From: CAWAYR01 sp050250955 | GTDB taxonomy: Bacteria; Acidobacteriota; Vicinamibacteria; Vicinamibacterales; UBA2999 | Assembly (NCBI GenBank): GCA_050250955.1 | Contig: JBFWNR010000002.1 | Location: 434,001 to 498,000 of the forward strand | DNA: 64,000 nucleotides | Direction of reading: 5' to 3' | Shown: positions 54,927 to 63,661 of the stretch, in pieces | Position numbering within the stretch: position 1 is the stretch's first letter | Layout of the letters: every line of letters begins with the position of its first letter | The notes under the pieces: model-generated | The model's database searches: none | Told to the model about the DNA's origin: nothing | The model's input: the letters and a program-made list of their open reading frames with translations, nothing else | Position numbers and translations under genes: made by a program

Positions 54927-56150
54927 ATGAAGCTCTTCGTCGCCGCCGTCGTGCTGTGCTGCGCGTCGGGACCGGCGATCGCCGGCGCGCAGGCGGTCGA
55001 ACCCTCGACGCGCGCCGAAGCGCTGGCGCAGGCCCGGGCCCAGCGCGAACAGCATCTGGAACCGCCGAGCCGCCCCGCCATCGAGCGGGCGATGATCTTC
55101 GTCGAGGAGCACCGGATCATCGAACGGCTGAATCCGCCCGAAGGGCTCTACCCGGCCCTGGGCGGCGTCACGCTGGGGAGCAGCTGGGGGATCGGCGCCG
55201 GCTATCGCCGGCGGCCGGCGCGCGGCCGGGTGGTGCTCGACACCGGACTCACCTACACCCTGCGCGCCTACAAGCTCGCCCGGGCCAGCGTGACGCTGCC
55301 GCGGGCGATGGGCTCGCCGCTCGACCTGCGCGCCGGCGTGCGCTGGTACGACTACACCCAGGAGGACTTCTTCGGCATCGGCCCCGCCAGCCTGGCGGAG
55401 GATCGCATCAGCTTCGGCCTGCGCGGCGTCGACGTGTCGTTCGGCGCCGAAGGCCGGCCGCTGCCGTGGCTGGTGGTCGGCGGCAGTGCCGGCCTGCAGA
55501 CGTTCGACGTGCGCGGCGGCACCGATCCGCGGTTCCCCAGCATCGAGGAGCGCTTCGACGACACCACCGCGCCGGGCCTGGACCGGACGCCCGACCTGCG
55601 CTTCGCCCAGGCGGTGGCCGGAGTGGACACCCGCGACCAGCGCGGCAACCCGCGCGGCGGCGGTCTCTACCGCGCCGCCTTCGGCCTCTACCGTGGCACG
55701 CAGTCGAGCGACTTCGACTTCAACCGCATCGATCTCAATGCGATGCAGGTGTTCCCGATCTTCGACAAGAAGCGCACGTTCGCCGTCAACGTCGTGGCCT
55801 CGAAGGTCGACCCGATCGGCGAGGCACGGGTGCCCTTCTTCCTGATGCCGACCGTCGGCGGCCAGCGGTCGGTCCGCGGCCAGCGCGACTTCCGGTTCCG
55901 CGACGCGGCCATCGTCAGCGCCAGCGCCGAGTACCGCTGGGAGGCGTTCTCCGGCCTCGACCTGGCGCTGTTCGCCGACGCCGGCCAGGCGGCGCCGTCG
56001 TGGACGGCGGTGACCCCGCGGGCGTTCAGCACCGCCTGGGGCCTCGGTTTCCGTTTCAACACCAATCGGCGGGTGTTCCTGCGCATCGACACCGCGCTCG
56101 GCGGCAACGGCGGCCGGCGGGTGTGGATCCGCATGGGCCCGGTCTACTAG
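54927..56150 (+). CDS. Omp85/BamA-like outer-membrane barrel protein
   Basis: The 407-aa protein has a signal peptide (MKLFVAAVVLCCASGPAIAGAQA) and a C-terminal barrel of the bacterial surface antigen (Omp85) type: a VRGQRDFRFRDAAIVSASAEYRW (the VRGF-like loop 6 motif) and a terminal strand RVFLRIDTALGGNGGRRVWIRMGPVY. No POTRA domain is visible. Single-barrel Omp85 homologues of this size exist in Acidobacteriota and Bacteroidota and may form a pore for a partner protein. The gene next to it (15 nt) encodes the kinase-like secreted protein, and they appear to be a pair. Confidence 0.85.
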   Translation: MKLFVAAVVLCCASGPAIAGAQAVEPSTRAEALAQARAQREQHLEPPSRPAIERAMIFVEEHRIIERLNPPEGLYPALGGVTLGSSWGIGAGYRRRPARGRVVLDTGLTYTLRAYKLARASVTLPRAMGSPLDLRAGVRWYDYTQEDFFGIGPASLAEDRISFGLRGVDVSFGAEGRPLPWLVVGGSAGLQTFDVRGGTDPRFPSIEERFDDTTAPGLDRTPDLRFAQAVAGVDTRDQRGNPRGGGLYRAAFGLYRGTQSSDFDFNRIDLNAMQVFPIFDKKRTFAVNVVASKVDPIGEARVPFFLMPTVGGQRSVRGQRDFRFRDAAIVSASAEYRWEAFSGLDLALFADAGQAAPSWTAVTPRAFSTAWGLGFRFNTNRRVFLRIDTALGGNGGRRVWIRMGPVY

Positions 56151-56165
56151 CGCGAGAGAGAGGTC

Positions 56166-57809
56166 ATGGCTCGCCGCATCCTTGCTGTTCTGGTCCTCGC
56201 CGCGGTCGCCGGCGCCGTCGGCCGCGGCGCCGGCCCGGTCTTCTATCCGGACGACCCGCTGCCGACCGACCCCGAGAGCCGCGACGCCGCCGGCGTCGTC
56301 GCCCACGAGCTGAGCGATCCCTACGACTTCCTGGAGAATTCGTTCCTCAACCGTGGCGACCACACCCCGCAGCGCGCCGTGAACGTCAACACCGTGGACG
56401 AGGTGCCCGATTCGAGCTGGTTCACCAACCGTCTGCTGACAGCGCGGCCGCCGACCGTCGCGGAGATCGCCCGAGGTTCCAACGTGTCGGGGCCGCCGGC
56501 GCCCGGCCCGTGGACGATCGTCTCCGGCAAGAGCGACGGCATCACCCCGGGATTCACGGTGCGCGACACCGCCGGCACGATCTGGTTCATCAAGTTCGAC
56601 CCGCCGTCCAACCCCGAGATGGCCACCGGGGCGGAGCTGATCGCGACCAAGCTGTTCTGGGCGCTCGGCTACAACGTGCCGGAAAACTACCCGGCCGTCC
56701 TCAATCCGGACACGCTCGTGATTGCCGAGACGGCCACCTTCAAGGACGCCCTCGGCAAGCGACGGCAGCTCACCCGGACCGACGTCGACGAGTTCCTGGC
56801 CAAGGGCGCCCGGCTCGGCGACGGTCAGTTCCGTGTCATCGCCAGCCGCGCCCTGGCCGGTACGCCGGTGGGCCCCTTCAAGTACTTCGGCACCCGGCCC
56901 GACGACCCCAACGACATCTTTCCGCACGAGCATCGCCGCGAGCTGCGCGGCCTGCGCGCCTTCTCGGCGTGGCTGAACCACGACGACTCCCGATCGATCA
57001 ACACGCTCGACACCCTGGTCGAGGTCGGCGGACGGACGATCGTGCGCCACCACCTCATCGACTTCGGCTCGACGCTGGGCAGCGCCAGTGTCACCGCGCA
57101 GGTCGCGCGCGCCGGCAACGAGTACATCTGGGAAGCCAGGCCGACCCTCCTGACCATGCTGTCGCTGGGCTTCTGGGTGCGGCCGTGGATCAAGGTGCGC
57201 TACCCCGAGTTCCCCGCCGTCGGCAACATCGAGGCGGCCTACTTCTGGCCCGACAAATGGAAGCCGGAATACCCCAACGCGGCGTTCGACAACGCCCGCG
57301 CCGACGACCTGTTCTGGGCCGCCCGCCGGGTGATGGCCGTCTCCGACGAGGCCATCCGCGCCGTGGTCCGTACCGCGGAGTACTCGAACCAGGGCGCCAC
57401 CGACTACCTGGGCGACGTCATCATCGCCCGCCGCGACAAGGTCGGCCTGCAGTGGCTCACGGCGGTGAACCCGGTCGTCGACTTCGCCCTGGCGGCCGAC
57501 GGCACCCTCACCTTCGGCAACGCCGCCACCGCGACCCGGCGGGCGTCGGCGCCCGAGGGCTACGAGATCGTCTGGTCGCGCTTCGACAACGCCACCGGCG
57601 TGGCGACGCCGGTCGGCGGCGCCCCGCAGTCGGTCACCACCGAGCGGGCCAGCGCGCCCGCCGAGGTGCTGGGCGGGGCATTCGTGCAGGTGGCGATCCA
57701 CACCCGCCACCCGTCGTTCCCGATCTGGCGGCGCCCGGTGGTCGTCCACTTCCGGCGCCACGGCACCGCGTGGGACGTCGTCGGCGTCCGTCGCGACGAC
57801 GACGACTGA
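56166..57809 (+). CDS. Secreted protein with kinase-like catalytic motifs
   Basis: The 547-aa protein has a signal peptide (MARRILAVLVLAAVAGAVGRGAG) and no domain that I can name. By eye it has the ordered key residues of a protein kinase-like fold: K143 in IWFIKFDPP, E156 in GAELIATKLF, H272-x-D274-x(4)-N279 in WLNHDDSRSINTL and D299-F-G301 in HLIDFG. The spacing from N279 to DFG (20) is a little long. No canonical glycine-rich loop is seen, although SGKSDGITPGF may replace it. Atypical secreted kinases (Fam20C, CotH, HipA-like) share this plan. It is 15 nt after the Omp85-like gene. Activity is unproven. Confidence 0.72.
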   Translation: MARRILAVLVLAAVAGAVGRGAGPVFYPDDPLPTDPESRDAAGVVAHELSDPYDFLENSFLNRGDHTPQRAVNVNTVDEVPDSSWFTNRLLTARPPTVAEIARGSNVSGPPAPGPWTIVSGKSDGITPGFTVRDTAGTIWFIKFDPPSNPEMATGAELIATKLFWALGYNVPENYPAVLNPDTLVIAETATFKDALGKRRQLTRTDVDEFLAKGARLGDGQFRVIASRALAGTPVGPFKYFGTRPDDPNDIFPHEHRRELRGLRAFSAWLNHDDSRSINTLDTLVEVGGRTIVRHHLIDFGSTLGSASVTAQVARAGNEYIWEARPTLLTMLSLGFWVRPWIKVRYPEFPAVGNIEAAYFWPDKWKPEYPNAAFDNARADDLFWAARRVMAVSDEAIRAVVRTAEYSNQGATDYLGDVIIARRDKVGLQWLTAVNPVVDFALAADGTLTFGNAATATRRASAPEGYEIVWSRFDNATGVATPVGGAPQSVTTERASAPAEVLGGAFVQVAIHTRHPSFPIWRRPVVVHFRRHGTAWDVVGVRRDDDD

Positions 57810-57848
57810 CGTGGCCAGGCCGACACCGACCGCGCCGCCACCGCGGCG

Positions 57849-57854
57849 TATACT
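57849..57854 (+). promoter_or_regulatory. Putative -10 TATACT of phoB
   Basis: TATACT ends 9 nt before the ATG at 57864. No Pho box is seen here. Confidence 0.4.
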
Positions 57855-57863
57855 TTCGTCGGC

Positions 57864-58577
57864 ATGAGTCGTATCCTCGTCGCCGAAGACGACGCCGACA
57901 TCGCCGACCTGGTCCGCCACTACCTCGAGAAGGCCGGCTTCGACGTCGACGTGACCGGGTCGGGACGCGAGGTGATGCCGCGCCTGCGCGGCACGCCGGC
58001 CGACCTGGTGATTCTCGACGTCATGCTGCCCGGCCTCGACGGCCTCGACGTCTGCCGCGCCATGCGCGCCGATCCGACCACTGCGGCGGTGCCGGTGATC
58101 ATGCTCACCGCCAAGGCCGAGGAGTCGGATCGCATCGTCGGCCTGGAGCTGGGCGCCGACGACTACATCACCAAGCCGTTCAGCCCCGGTGAAGTGGTGG
58201 CCCGGGTGCGGGCGCTGCTGCGCCGTGCCCATCGCCCGGCGCCGGTCAGCGGCACGCTGGCCTACGGACCGCTGACCGTCGACGTCGATCGTCACCAGGT
58301 CAAGGCCGACGGCCACGACGTGAAGCTCACCGCCAAGGAGTTCCTGCTGTTGCAGTACCTGCTGCAGCACCGCGGCCGCGTGCTGTCGCGCGACCTGCTG
58401 CTCTCCGACGTGTGGGACTACGCCTATACCGGCGGGACCAGGACGGTCGACGTGCACGTGCGGCGCCTGCGCGAGAAGTTGCCGTTCCTGGCCGAGGCGC
58501 TCGTCACCGTGAAGCAGTTCGGCTACAAGCTGCTCGACCCGGCCCCGACGGTGCCCGCGCCGCCGGGCCGGCGCTGA
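57864..58577 (+). CDS. phoB: PhoB-like response regulator
   Basis: The 237-aa protein has a receiver domain (residues 1-120) with D9-D10, phospho-acceptor D52 in VILDVMLPG, and K101-type DDYITKPFS, followed by an OmpR-type winged helix (VKLTAKEFLLLQYLLQHRGRVLSRDLLLSDVWDY and TRTVDVHVRRLREKL). It is in the PhoB branch by its 6-nt spacing to a PhoR-type kinase and convergence with pit-DUF47. It should bind Pho boxes, one of which I see before the DUF47 gene. Confidence 0.9.
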   Translation: MSRILVAEDDADIADLVRHYLEKAGFDVDVTGSGREVMPRLRGTPADLVILDVMLPGLDGLDVCRAMRADPTTAAVPVIMLTAKAEESDRIVGLELGADDYITKPFSPGEVVARVRALLRRAHRPAPVSGTLAYGPLTVDVDRHQVKADGHDVKLTAKEFLLLQYLLQHRGRVLSRDLLLSDVWDYAYTGGTRTVDVHVRRLREKLPFLAEALVTVKQFGYKLLDPAPTVPAPPGRR

Positions 58578-58583
58578 CGCCCG

Positions 58584-59948
58584 ATGCGCCTCGAGGTCCG
58601 TGGCGCGATACTGACGGCCGGGCTGGGCGCCGTGGTGGTGGCGCTGCTGTTCCTGCTCGTCACCGGGCAGGTCGAGCTCGGCGCCGCCGGCCTGGCGGTC
58701 GGTCTGGGCGCGATCTTCGCCGTGCTGGCGTCGTCGACCTTCGCCGCCCGTCACCGCGCCCGCGCCCGCGCGATCGCCGACGTCGGCCGCCGCTACGCGC
58801 TCGGCGACCTGTCGCGGCCCGGCCCCGACTACGGCGACGACGACCTCGGCACCGCCGCCCGGGCGCTCGACGCGGCGATCCACGAGCTGGGCCGGCGCGT
58901 CGATGCCCTGGCCCGCGATCGCGCCCGGATGGAGGCCATCCTCGGCAGCATGGTCGAAGGCGTGCTGGTCGTCGACGAATCGGGCCGTCTGCAGGTGGTC
59001 AACGAGGCGGCCCGCCGGATGCTGCGCGTCGAAGGCAATGCCGTCGGCCGCCCCTACGTCGAGGCGATCCGCAGCCCCGGCATCGCCGAGCACTTCGCGT
59101 CGGTGCTGGGCGGCGGACCGCCCCAGACCTTCGAGCTGGCGGTGAGCCGCGACGGCCCGCGCGACCTCATCGCCCGCCTGGCCCCGGTGGTCGCCACCGG
59201 GCGCGGCGCGATCCTGGTGCTGCACGACGTCACCGACCTGAAGCGCGCCGACCAGATCCGGCGCGACTTCGTCGCCAACGTCTCGCACGAACTGCGCACG
59301 CCGCTGACCGCCATCAAGGGCTACGCCGAGGCGCTCATCGACAGCGGCGACGATCCCGAGGCGCGGCAGCGCTTCCTCGAGATCATCCAGCGTCACTCGG
59401 CGCGGATGGAACGGCTGGTGAAGGACCTGCTGCGCCTGGCGCGACTCGATGCCCGCCAGGAGTCGCTCGACCGTACGCCCACCGATCTGCCGGCGCTGCT
59501 GCGCGGCGTCGTCGACGATCTGGCGCCGGGGATCGCCGATAAAGGGCTGGTGGTGTCGGTGGAGGCGGCGCCGATGCCGACGCTGTGGCTCGACGCCGCC
59601 AAGGTCCACGACATCGTCCGCAACCTGGTCGAAAACGCCGTCAACTACACGCCGAACGACGGCCGCATCGACATCCGCGGCGAGCTCGCCGGCGACGGCC
59701 TGAGCATCCAGGTGGCCGACACCGGCCCGGGTATCCCCCCCGACGACCTGGTCCGGGTGTTCGAACGCTTCTACCGGGTCGACAAGTCGCGCGGCCGGCC
59801 CGGCGGCACCGGGCTCGGTCTGGCGATCGTCAAGCACCTGACCGAACTGCACGGCGGCCGGGTCAAGGCGGCGCCCCGGCCGGGCGGCGGTGCGCGTTTC
59901 GAGCTCTGGCTGCCGCTTGTCGCGCCACCGGCCGCCGGCGAGGCGTGA
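58584..59948 (+). CDS. phoR: PhoR-like sensor histidine kinase
   Basis: The 454-aa protein has two N-terminal helices (about 8-52) with only a very short external loop, a HAMP-like segment, a PAS domain (110-215), a HisKA with H235 in FVANVSHELRTPL and a HATPase domain (VFERFYRVDKSR, GGTGLGLAIVKH). The small external loop is typical of PhoR, which senses the transport state instead of an external ligand. It follows phoB in one operon and is convergent with the phosphate permease. Confidence 0.92.
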   Translation: MRLEVRGAILTAGLGAVVVALLFLLVTGQVELGAAGLAVGLGAIFAVLASSTFAARHRARARAIADVGRRYALGDLSRPGPDYGDDDLGTAARALDAAIHELGRRVDALARDRARMEAILGSMVEGVLVVDESGRLQVVNEAARRMLRVEGNAVGRPYVEAIRSPGIAEHFASVLGGGPPQTFELAVSRDGPRDLIARLAPVVATGRGAILVLHDVTDLKRADQIRRDFVANVSHELRTPLTAIKGYAEALIDSGDDPEARQRFLEIIQRHSARMERLVKDLLRLARLDARQESLDRTPTDLPALLRGVVDDLAPGIADKGLVVSVEAAPMPTLWLDAAKVHDIVRNLVENAVNYTPNDGRIDIRGELAGDGLSIQVADTGPGIPPDDLVRVFERFYRVDKSRGRPGGTGLGLAIVKHLTELHGGRVKAAPRPGGGARFELWLPLVAPPAAGEA

Positions 59949-59960
59949 AGCCCGGGCCCG

Positions 59961-60956
59961 CTAGGTGAGCCCGGCGGCGCCGAGCAGGTAATAGGTGGCG
60001 GCGGCGATCAGCGCCGAGGCCGGGATGGTCAGCACCCAGGCCCAGACGATCTGGCCGGCGACGCCCCAGCGCACCGCCGACAGGCGCCGCGTCGCCCCGA
60101 CGCCGACGATCGCCCCGGTGATGGTGTGGGTGGTGCTCACCGGGACGCCCAGCGCCGTGGCGGTAAACAGCGACACCGCCCCGGAAGTCTCGGCGGCGAA
60201 GCCGCCGACCGGCTGCAGCCGGGTGATCTTCGAGCCCATGGTGTGGATGATCCGCCACCCGCCCGACAGCGTGCCGAGCGCGATGGCGGTGTAGGCGGCC
60301 AGCTCGACCCACAACGGAATCTCGAAGGTGGTGATGTAGCCGCCGGCGAAGAGCGCGCTGGCGATGATCCCCATCGTCTTCTGGGCGTCGTTGGCGCCGT
60401 GGCCGAGCGAGAACAGCGCCGCCGACAGCAGCTGCAGCCGCCGGAACAGCCCGTCGACGCGCGACGGCGCCGCGTCACGGAACAGCCAGAAGTTCGCCGC
60501 CATCACCGCAAAGCCGAGGCACAGGCCGATGAGCGGCGACAGCACGATGAAGAGCAGGGTCTTGGTCCAGCCGGCGGCGATGATCGCCACCGGCCCGGCC
60601 TTGGCCACCGCCGCCCCGGCGTAGCCGCCGATGAGGGCGTGCGACGAGCTGGTCGGCAGGCCGTAATACCAGGTGATCAGGTCCCAGACGATGGCGCCGA
60701 TGAGGCCGCCGAGCACCACCGCGCTGGTGACGACCGCGAGATCGATCATCCCGGAGCCCATGGTGCGGGCCACGGCGGTGCCGAAGATGAAGATCGCGGC
60801 GAAGTTGAAGAACGCCGCCCACACCACCGCCTTGCCCGGCGACAGCACCCGCGTCGAGACCACGGTGGCGATCGAGTTGGCGGCGTCGTGAAAGCCGTTG
60901 ATGTAGTCGAAGACGAGGGCGACGGCGACGATGACGACGACGATCGAGAAGTCCAT
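59961..60956 (-). CDS. pit: PiT family low-affinity inorganic phosphate transporter
   Basis: The 331-aa membrane protein has the PiT signatures GFHDAANSIATVVSTRVLSP in helix 1 and GHGANDAQKTMGIIASALFAGG in the second half, with TSSSHALIGG and VSTTHTITGAIVGVG, that is the two inverted PHO4 repeats. It imports phosphate with protons or metal-phosphate complexes. It lies 9 nt after the DUF47 gene and convergent to phoR. Confidence 0.94.
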   Translation of the reverse strand: MDFSIVVVIVAVALVFDYINGFHDAANSIATVVSTRVLSPGKAVVWAAFFNFAAIFIFGTAVARTMGSGMIDLAVVTSAVVLGGLIGAIVWDLITWYYGLPTSSSHALIGGYAGAAVAKAGPVAIIAAGWTKTLLFIVLSPLIGLCLGFAVMAANFWLFRDAAPSRVDGLFRRLQLLSAALFSLGHGANDAQKTMGIIASALFAGGYITTFEIPLWVELAAYTAIALGTLSGGWRIIHTMGSKITRLQPVGGFAAETSGAVSLFTATALGVPVSTTHTITGAIVGVGATRRLSAVRWGVAGQIVWAWVLTIPASALIAAATYYLLGAAGLT

Positions 60957-60965
60957 TCCGCCGGC

Positions 60966-61586
60966 CTACCCGTGCTTGACGACGACGCTTTCGAGCGCGT
61001 TGGCGACGTCCTCGCAGGCGTCGGTGGCCAGTTCGAGCAGGTCGAGCATCTCCTTGCACTTGATGATCGTGACGGCGTCCTTCTCCAGCTCGAACAGCCG
61101 GCGCAGGGCCTCGTCGTGGAGGGTGTCGGCGGCGTTCTCGAGCCGGTTGATCTCGACCGTACGCTCGTGGACCCCGGACTTCTTCTCCAGCGCCTCGACC
61201 GCCACCTTGACCTGCATCGCCGAGCGCCAGATGAGCGACGCCAGCTCGCGGGCGCCGTAGGGCATCGTCGGAATGCGGTAGCGGCGGACGACGCCGGCGG
61301 CGGCGTCGATGGCGTCCATGACGTCGTCGAGCGACTTGGCGATCTGGTAGATGTCCTCGCGGTCGATCGGGGTGACGAAGGTGCGGTTCAGCCGCTGGAT
61401 GATCTCGTGGGTCAGCGAGTCGCAGGCCTCTTCCACCTGCTTGATCTCGATGCCCATGTCCCAGGCCGGGGGATCGGTCGCCAGCATCTTCTCGAGCAGG
61501 GTCGCTCCCGAGACGATGCGGTCGGCGAGGGCGATGAAATCGGCGTAGAACTTCTCTTCCTTGGGGATCAGACGAAACGCGGCCAC
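60966..61586 (-). CDS. DUF47/PhoU-like Pit accessory protein
   Basis: The 206-aa all-helical protein belongs to the DUF47 (PhoU-related) family: RLIPKEEKFYADFIALADRI, VEEACDSLTHEIIQRLNRTFVTPIDREDIYQIAKSLDDVMDAI. It regulates the adjoining Pit permease and probably binds metals. It begins with GTG at 61586, upstream of pit in the same operon. A Pho-box-like direct repeat is 54 nt upstream. Confidence 0.93.
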   Translation of the reverse strand: MAAFRLIPKEEKFYADFIALADRIVSGATLLEKMLATDPPAWDMGIEIKQVEEACDSLTHEIIQRLNRTFVTPIDREDIYQIAKSLDDVMDAIDAAAGVVRRYRIPTMPYGARELASLIWRSAMQVKVAVEALEKKSGVHERTVEINRLENAADTLHDEALRRLFELEKDAVTIIKCKEMLDLLELATDACEDVANALESVVVKHG

Positions 61587-61639
61587 GCGGCACTCCTCCG
61601 CCCGGGCGCCGGGCGCGACGGCGAGTGTGCCACAGGTGG

Positions 61640-61657
61640 CGTTACATCGGCGTTACA
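61640..61657 (-). promoter_or_regulatory. Pho-box-like direct repeat before DUF47-pit
   Basis: On the minus strand TGTAACG-CCGA-TGTAACG is a perfect 7+4+7 direct repeat. PhoB boxes have this same geometry (two 7-bp units, 11-bp period, CTGTCAT-like). PhoB is encoded 3 kb away. A weak TGGCACACT lies downstream as a possible -10. Confidence 0.65.
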
Positions 61658-61673
61658 AATGTCTCCTGCCCGG

Positions 61674-62405
61674 TCAGCGCGTGTCGACGGGTCCGGTCTT
61701 CCAGTCGAACCGCAGCACCTCGGTCCACGCCGCCACACCCGCCCGCACCACGGCGGCCGTGCCGGCGTCCAGCCAGCCGGTCTGCCCGATCCCGAGTTCG
61801 CGGTGTGCCGTGCCGCCGTCGGCCAGCGACGCCCGAGCCAGGGCGACGACCAGCGCCGGCATCGACTCGGTCGTCAGGTCGATGGTGCCGCCCGCCGCGA
61901 CGTGGACACGGCTGATCCGCACGTGTGCGTTCTCGAACTGGACACGGCTGCCAGTGGCGGTCGCCGGCGGGTCGTCGCGGAAGAACTTGCCGCGCAGCGA
62001 CGCCTCGTCGAGCGGCACGGTCTTGAACTCGACGCGCAGGAACTCGCTCGGCACGTCGGTCGGGTTCTCGACCGAGTGCACCTCCTCGAGCCCCTTGTAG
62101 ACGCGGAAGCTGCCCGCCCTGGTCGCCGGCCGGGTCACGCCGGCGTATGGCAGTCCTTCGTGCTTGAAGACGATCGGACCGCCGTCGCTCAGGTAGACGT
62201 ACGCCGACGCCCGCGGGGTATGGAAGTGCGGCGCGATGACCGCCTTCGGGGCGTAGACGACGCGCGTCACCTTCACCCAGGCGTTCTCGAACTCGAGGCG
62301 GTAGGCATCCGGACTGACGACCAGCGGATCCTGGGCGGCGAGACCCGCCGTGAGGGCGGTGATGACGAGCATCGCGACGGCGGAGCGAATGGGCCAGGCG
62401 GTCAT
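61674..62405 (-). CDS. Secreted tandem-cupin-like protein
   Basis: The 243-aa protein has a signal peptide (MTAWPIRSAVAMLVITALTAGLAA) and two cupin-like halves: APHFHTPRASAYVYLSDG (first, with metal His residues) and a second half (VHVAAGGTIDLTTESMPALVVAL) that lacks the His set. GAGGAGT precedes ATG 62405. It is alone; no partner is evident. The role is not known. Confidence 0.82.
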   Translation of the reverse strand: MTAWPIRSAVAMLVITALTAGLAAQDPLVVSPDAYRLEFENAWVKVTRVVYAPKAVIAPHFHTPRASAYVYLSDGGPIVFKHEGLPYAGVTRPATRAGSFRVYKGLEEVHSVENPTDVPSEFLRVEFKTVPLDEASLRGKFFRDDPPATATGSRVQFENAHVRISRVHVAAGGTIDLTTESMPALVVALARASLADGGTAHRELGIGQTGWLDAGTAAVVRAGVAAWTEVLRFDWKTGPVDTR

Positions 62406-62454
62406 TGGTGACTCCTCGAGGGTGGGCGGCACGCCGGTGCACCGCATCGCTGCT

Positions 62455-63642
62455 TCAGACGGCGGCCGTCCCGGAAGGACGCACGGCCGCGGCGCCGGCG
62501 CGTCGGGGACCTGCCGCCAGCACCGCCGCGGCGGTCAGCAACACCGCGAGCGCCACCAGCACCGCCGAGTGCGAAGACCGGGCAGCGAGCGCCGACACGG
62601 CGACGGGGCCGAGGGCGCGGGTCAGCAGCTGCGCCCGCGCCAGCCGTCCGTTGACCACTCCGGCGTGTTCGATCGCGACCAGCGCCTGCACCAGGTGCGG
62701 TCGCGCCAGCGTGGTCAGCCCGGCCCCGGTGGCGAAGGTCATCACCCCCGCCGCGATGCTCGCCGTGCCGGCGGTGGCCGCGACCATCACCAGCCCGCCG
62801 GCCTGCAGGGCGAGGCTCACGGCGAGCAGCGCCGGCCCCGAGAGCGAGAGCCGGCGGCTCACCAGCAGGGCCCGGCCGGGCAGCTGCATCACGCCGAACA
62901 CGCCGCCGAGACCGGCCGCGGTTCCCGCGGACACGCCGCGCTCGCCGAGCGAGGGGATCAGGTTGGCGATGAACGACGCGCTGGCCAGGCTGGCGAGGCC
63001 GAGCGCCACCGTCAGGCCCGCCAACGCCGGCCCGGCCGGGGGACGTGCCGCGCCATCGCGGGGCGCGGGGCGCCCCCCGTCCGATGGAAGCGATCCGACC
63101 GCGTAGGCGCTCAGCGCGGCCGACCCGATCAGCGCGATCGCGAGCAGGCCGGCCGCGACCCGCCATCCGACCTGGGCCACGAGGAGCGCCGTCAGCGGCA
63201 GGAACACCGTGCTGGCGAGGCCGCCGTACAACGTCACGGTCGCCAGCGCCCGCAGCCGCGTGTCGGGGGCGGCGTGCGCCCGCGTCACGACCGCGAACGC
63301 CGGCTCGTAGAGTGCCGTGGCCATGCACACGCCGAGCCCGGCCCATACGACGTACAGCGCCACCACCCCGGACACCAGCGCCCAGGCCACCAGGAGCAGC
63401 GCGGCGCCGAGGGTGCCGGTGACGATCGCCGCGCCGCCGCCGCCGCGGTCGCTCCACCGCCCTACCGCCGGGGCCAGCACCGCCGAGACGAGCAGGGCCA
63501 GCGAGAACGCCCCGGTGACGACCCACGGCGCGACTTCCAGCTCGGCGCGCACGGGCTCGAGCAGCACCGCGAAGGCGTAGTAGAGGACGCCCCAGTTGAC
63601 GAGCTGTCCGAGACCCAGCGCGGCGACGGCTCGCGGCGGCAT
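62455..63642 (-). CDS. MFS transporter
   Basis: The 395-aa protein has about 12 helices. The N-terminus LVNWGVLYYAFAVLLEPVRAELE and LAPAVGRWSDRGGGGAAIVTG fit the YnfM/NreB-like MFS group. It lies 19 nt downstream of an ArsO-like flavoprotein gene, a context known from arsenic-resistance clusters, so an organo-arsenical or metalloid efflux role is possible but not shown. Confidence 0.85.
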   Translation of the reverse strand: MPPRAVAALGLGQLVNWGVLYYAFAVLLEPVRAELEVAPWVVTGAFSLALLVSAVLAPAVGRWSDRGGGGAAIVTGTLGAALLLVAWALVSGVVALYVVWAGLGVCMATALYEPAFAVVTRAHAAPDTRLRALATVTLYGGLASTVFLPLTALLVAQVGWRVAAGLLAIALIGSAALSAYAVGSLPSDGGRPAPRDGAARPPAGPALAGLTVALGLASLASASFIANLIPSLGERGVSAGTAAGLGGVFGVMQLPGRALLVSRRLSLSGPALLAVSLALQAGGLVMVAATAGTASIAAGVMTFATGAGLTTLARPHLVQALVAIEHAGVVNGRLARAQLLTRALGPVAVSALAARSSHSAVLVALAVLLTAAAVLAAGPRRAGAAAVRPSGTAAV

Positions 63643-63661
63643 CGGCGGCGCGGCTGGGCGA

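Noticed and set aside
54897..59852. A 1651-aa open frame on the minus strand
   Set aside because: It runs antisense to the Omp85-like, kinase-like, phoB and phoR genes and has low-complexity composition; it is a GC shadow.
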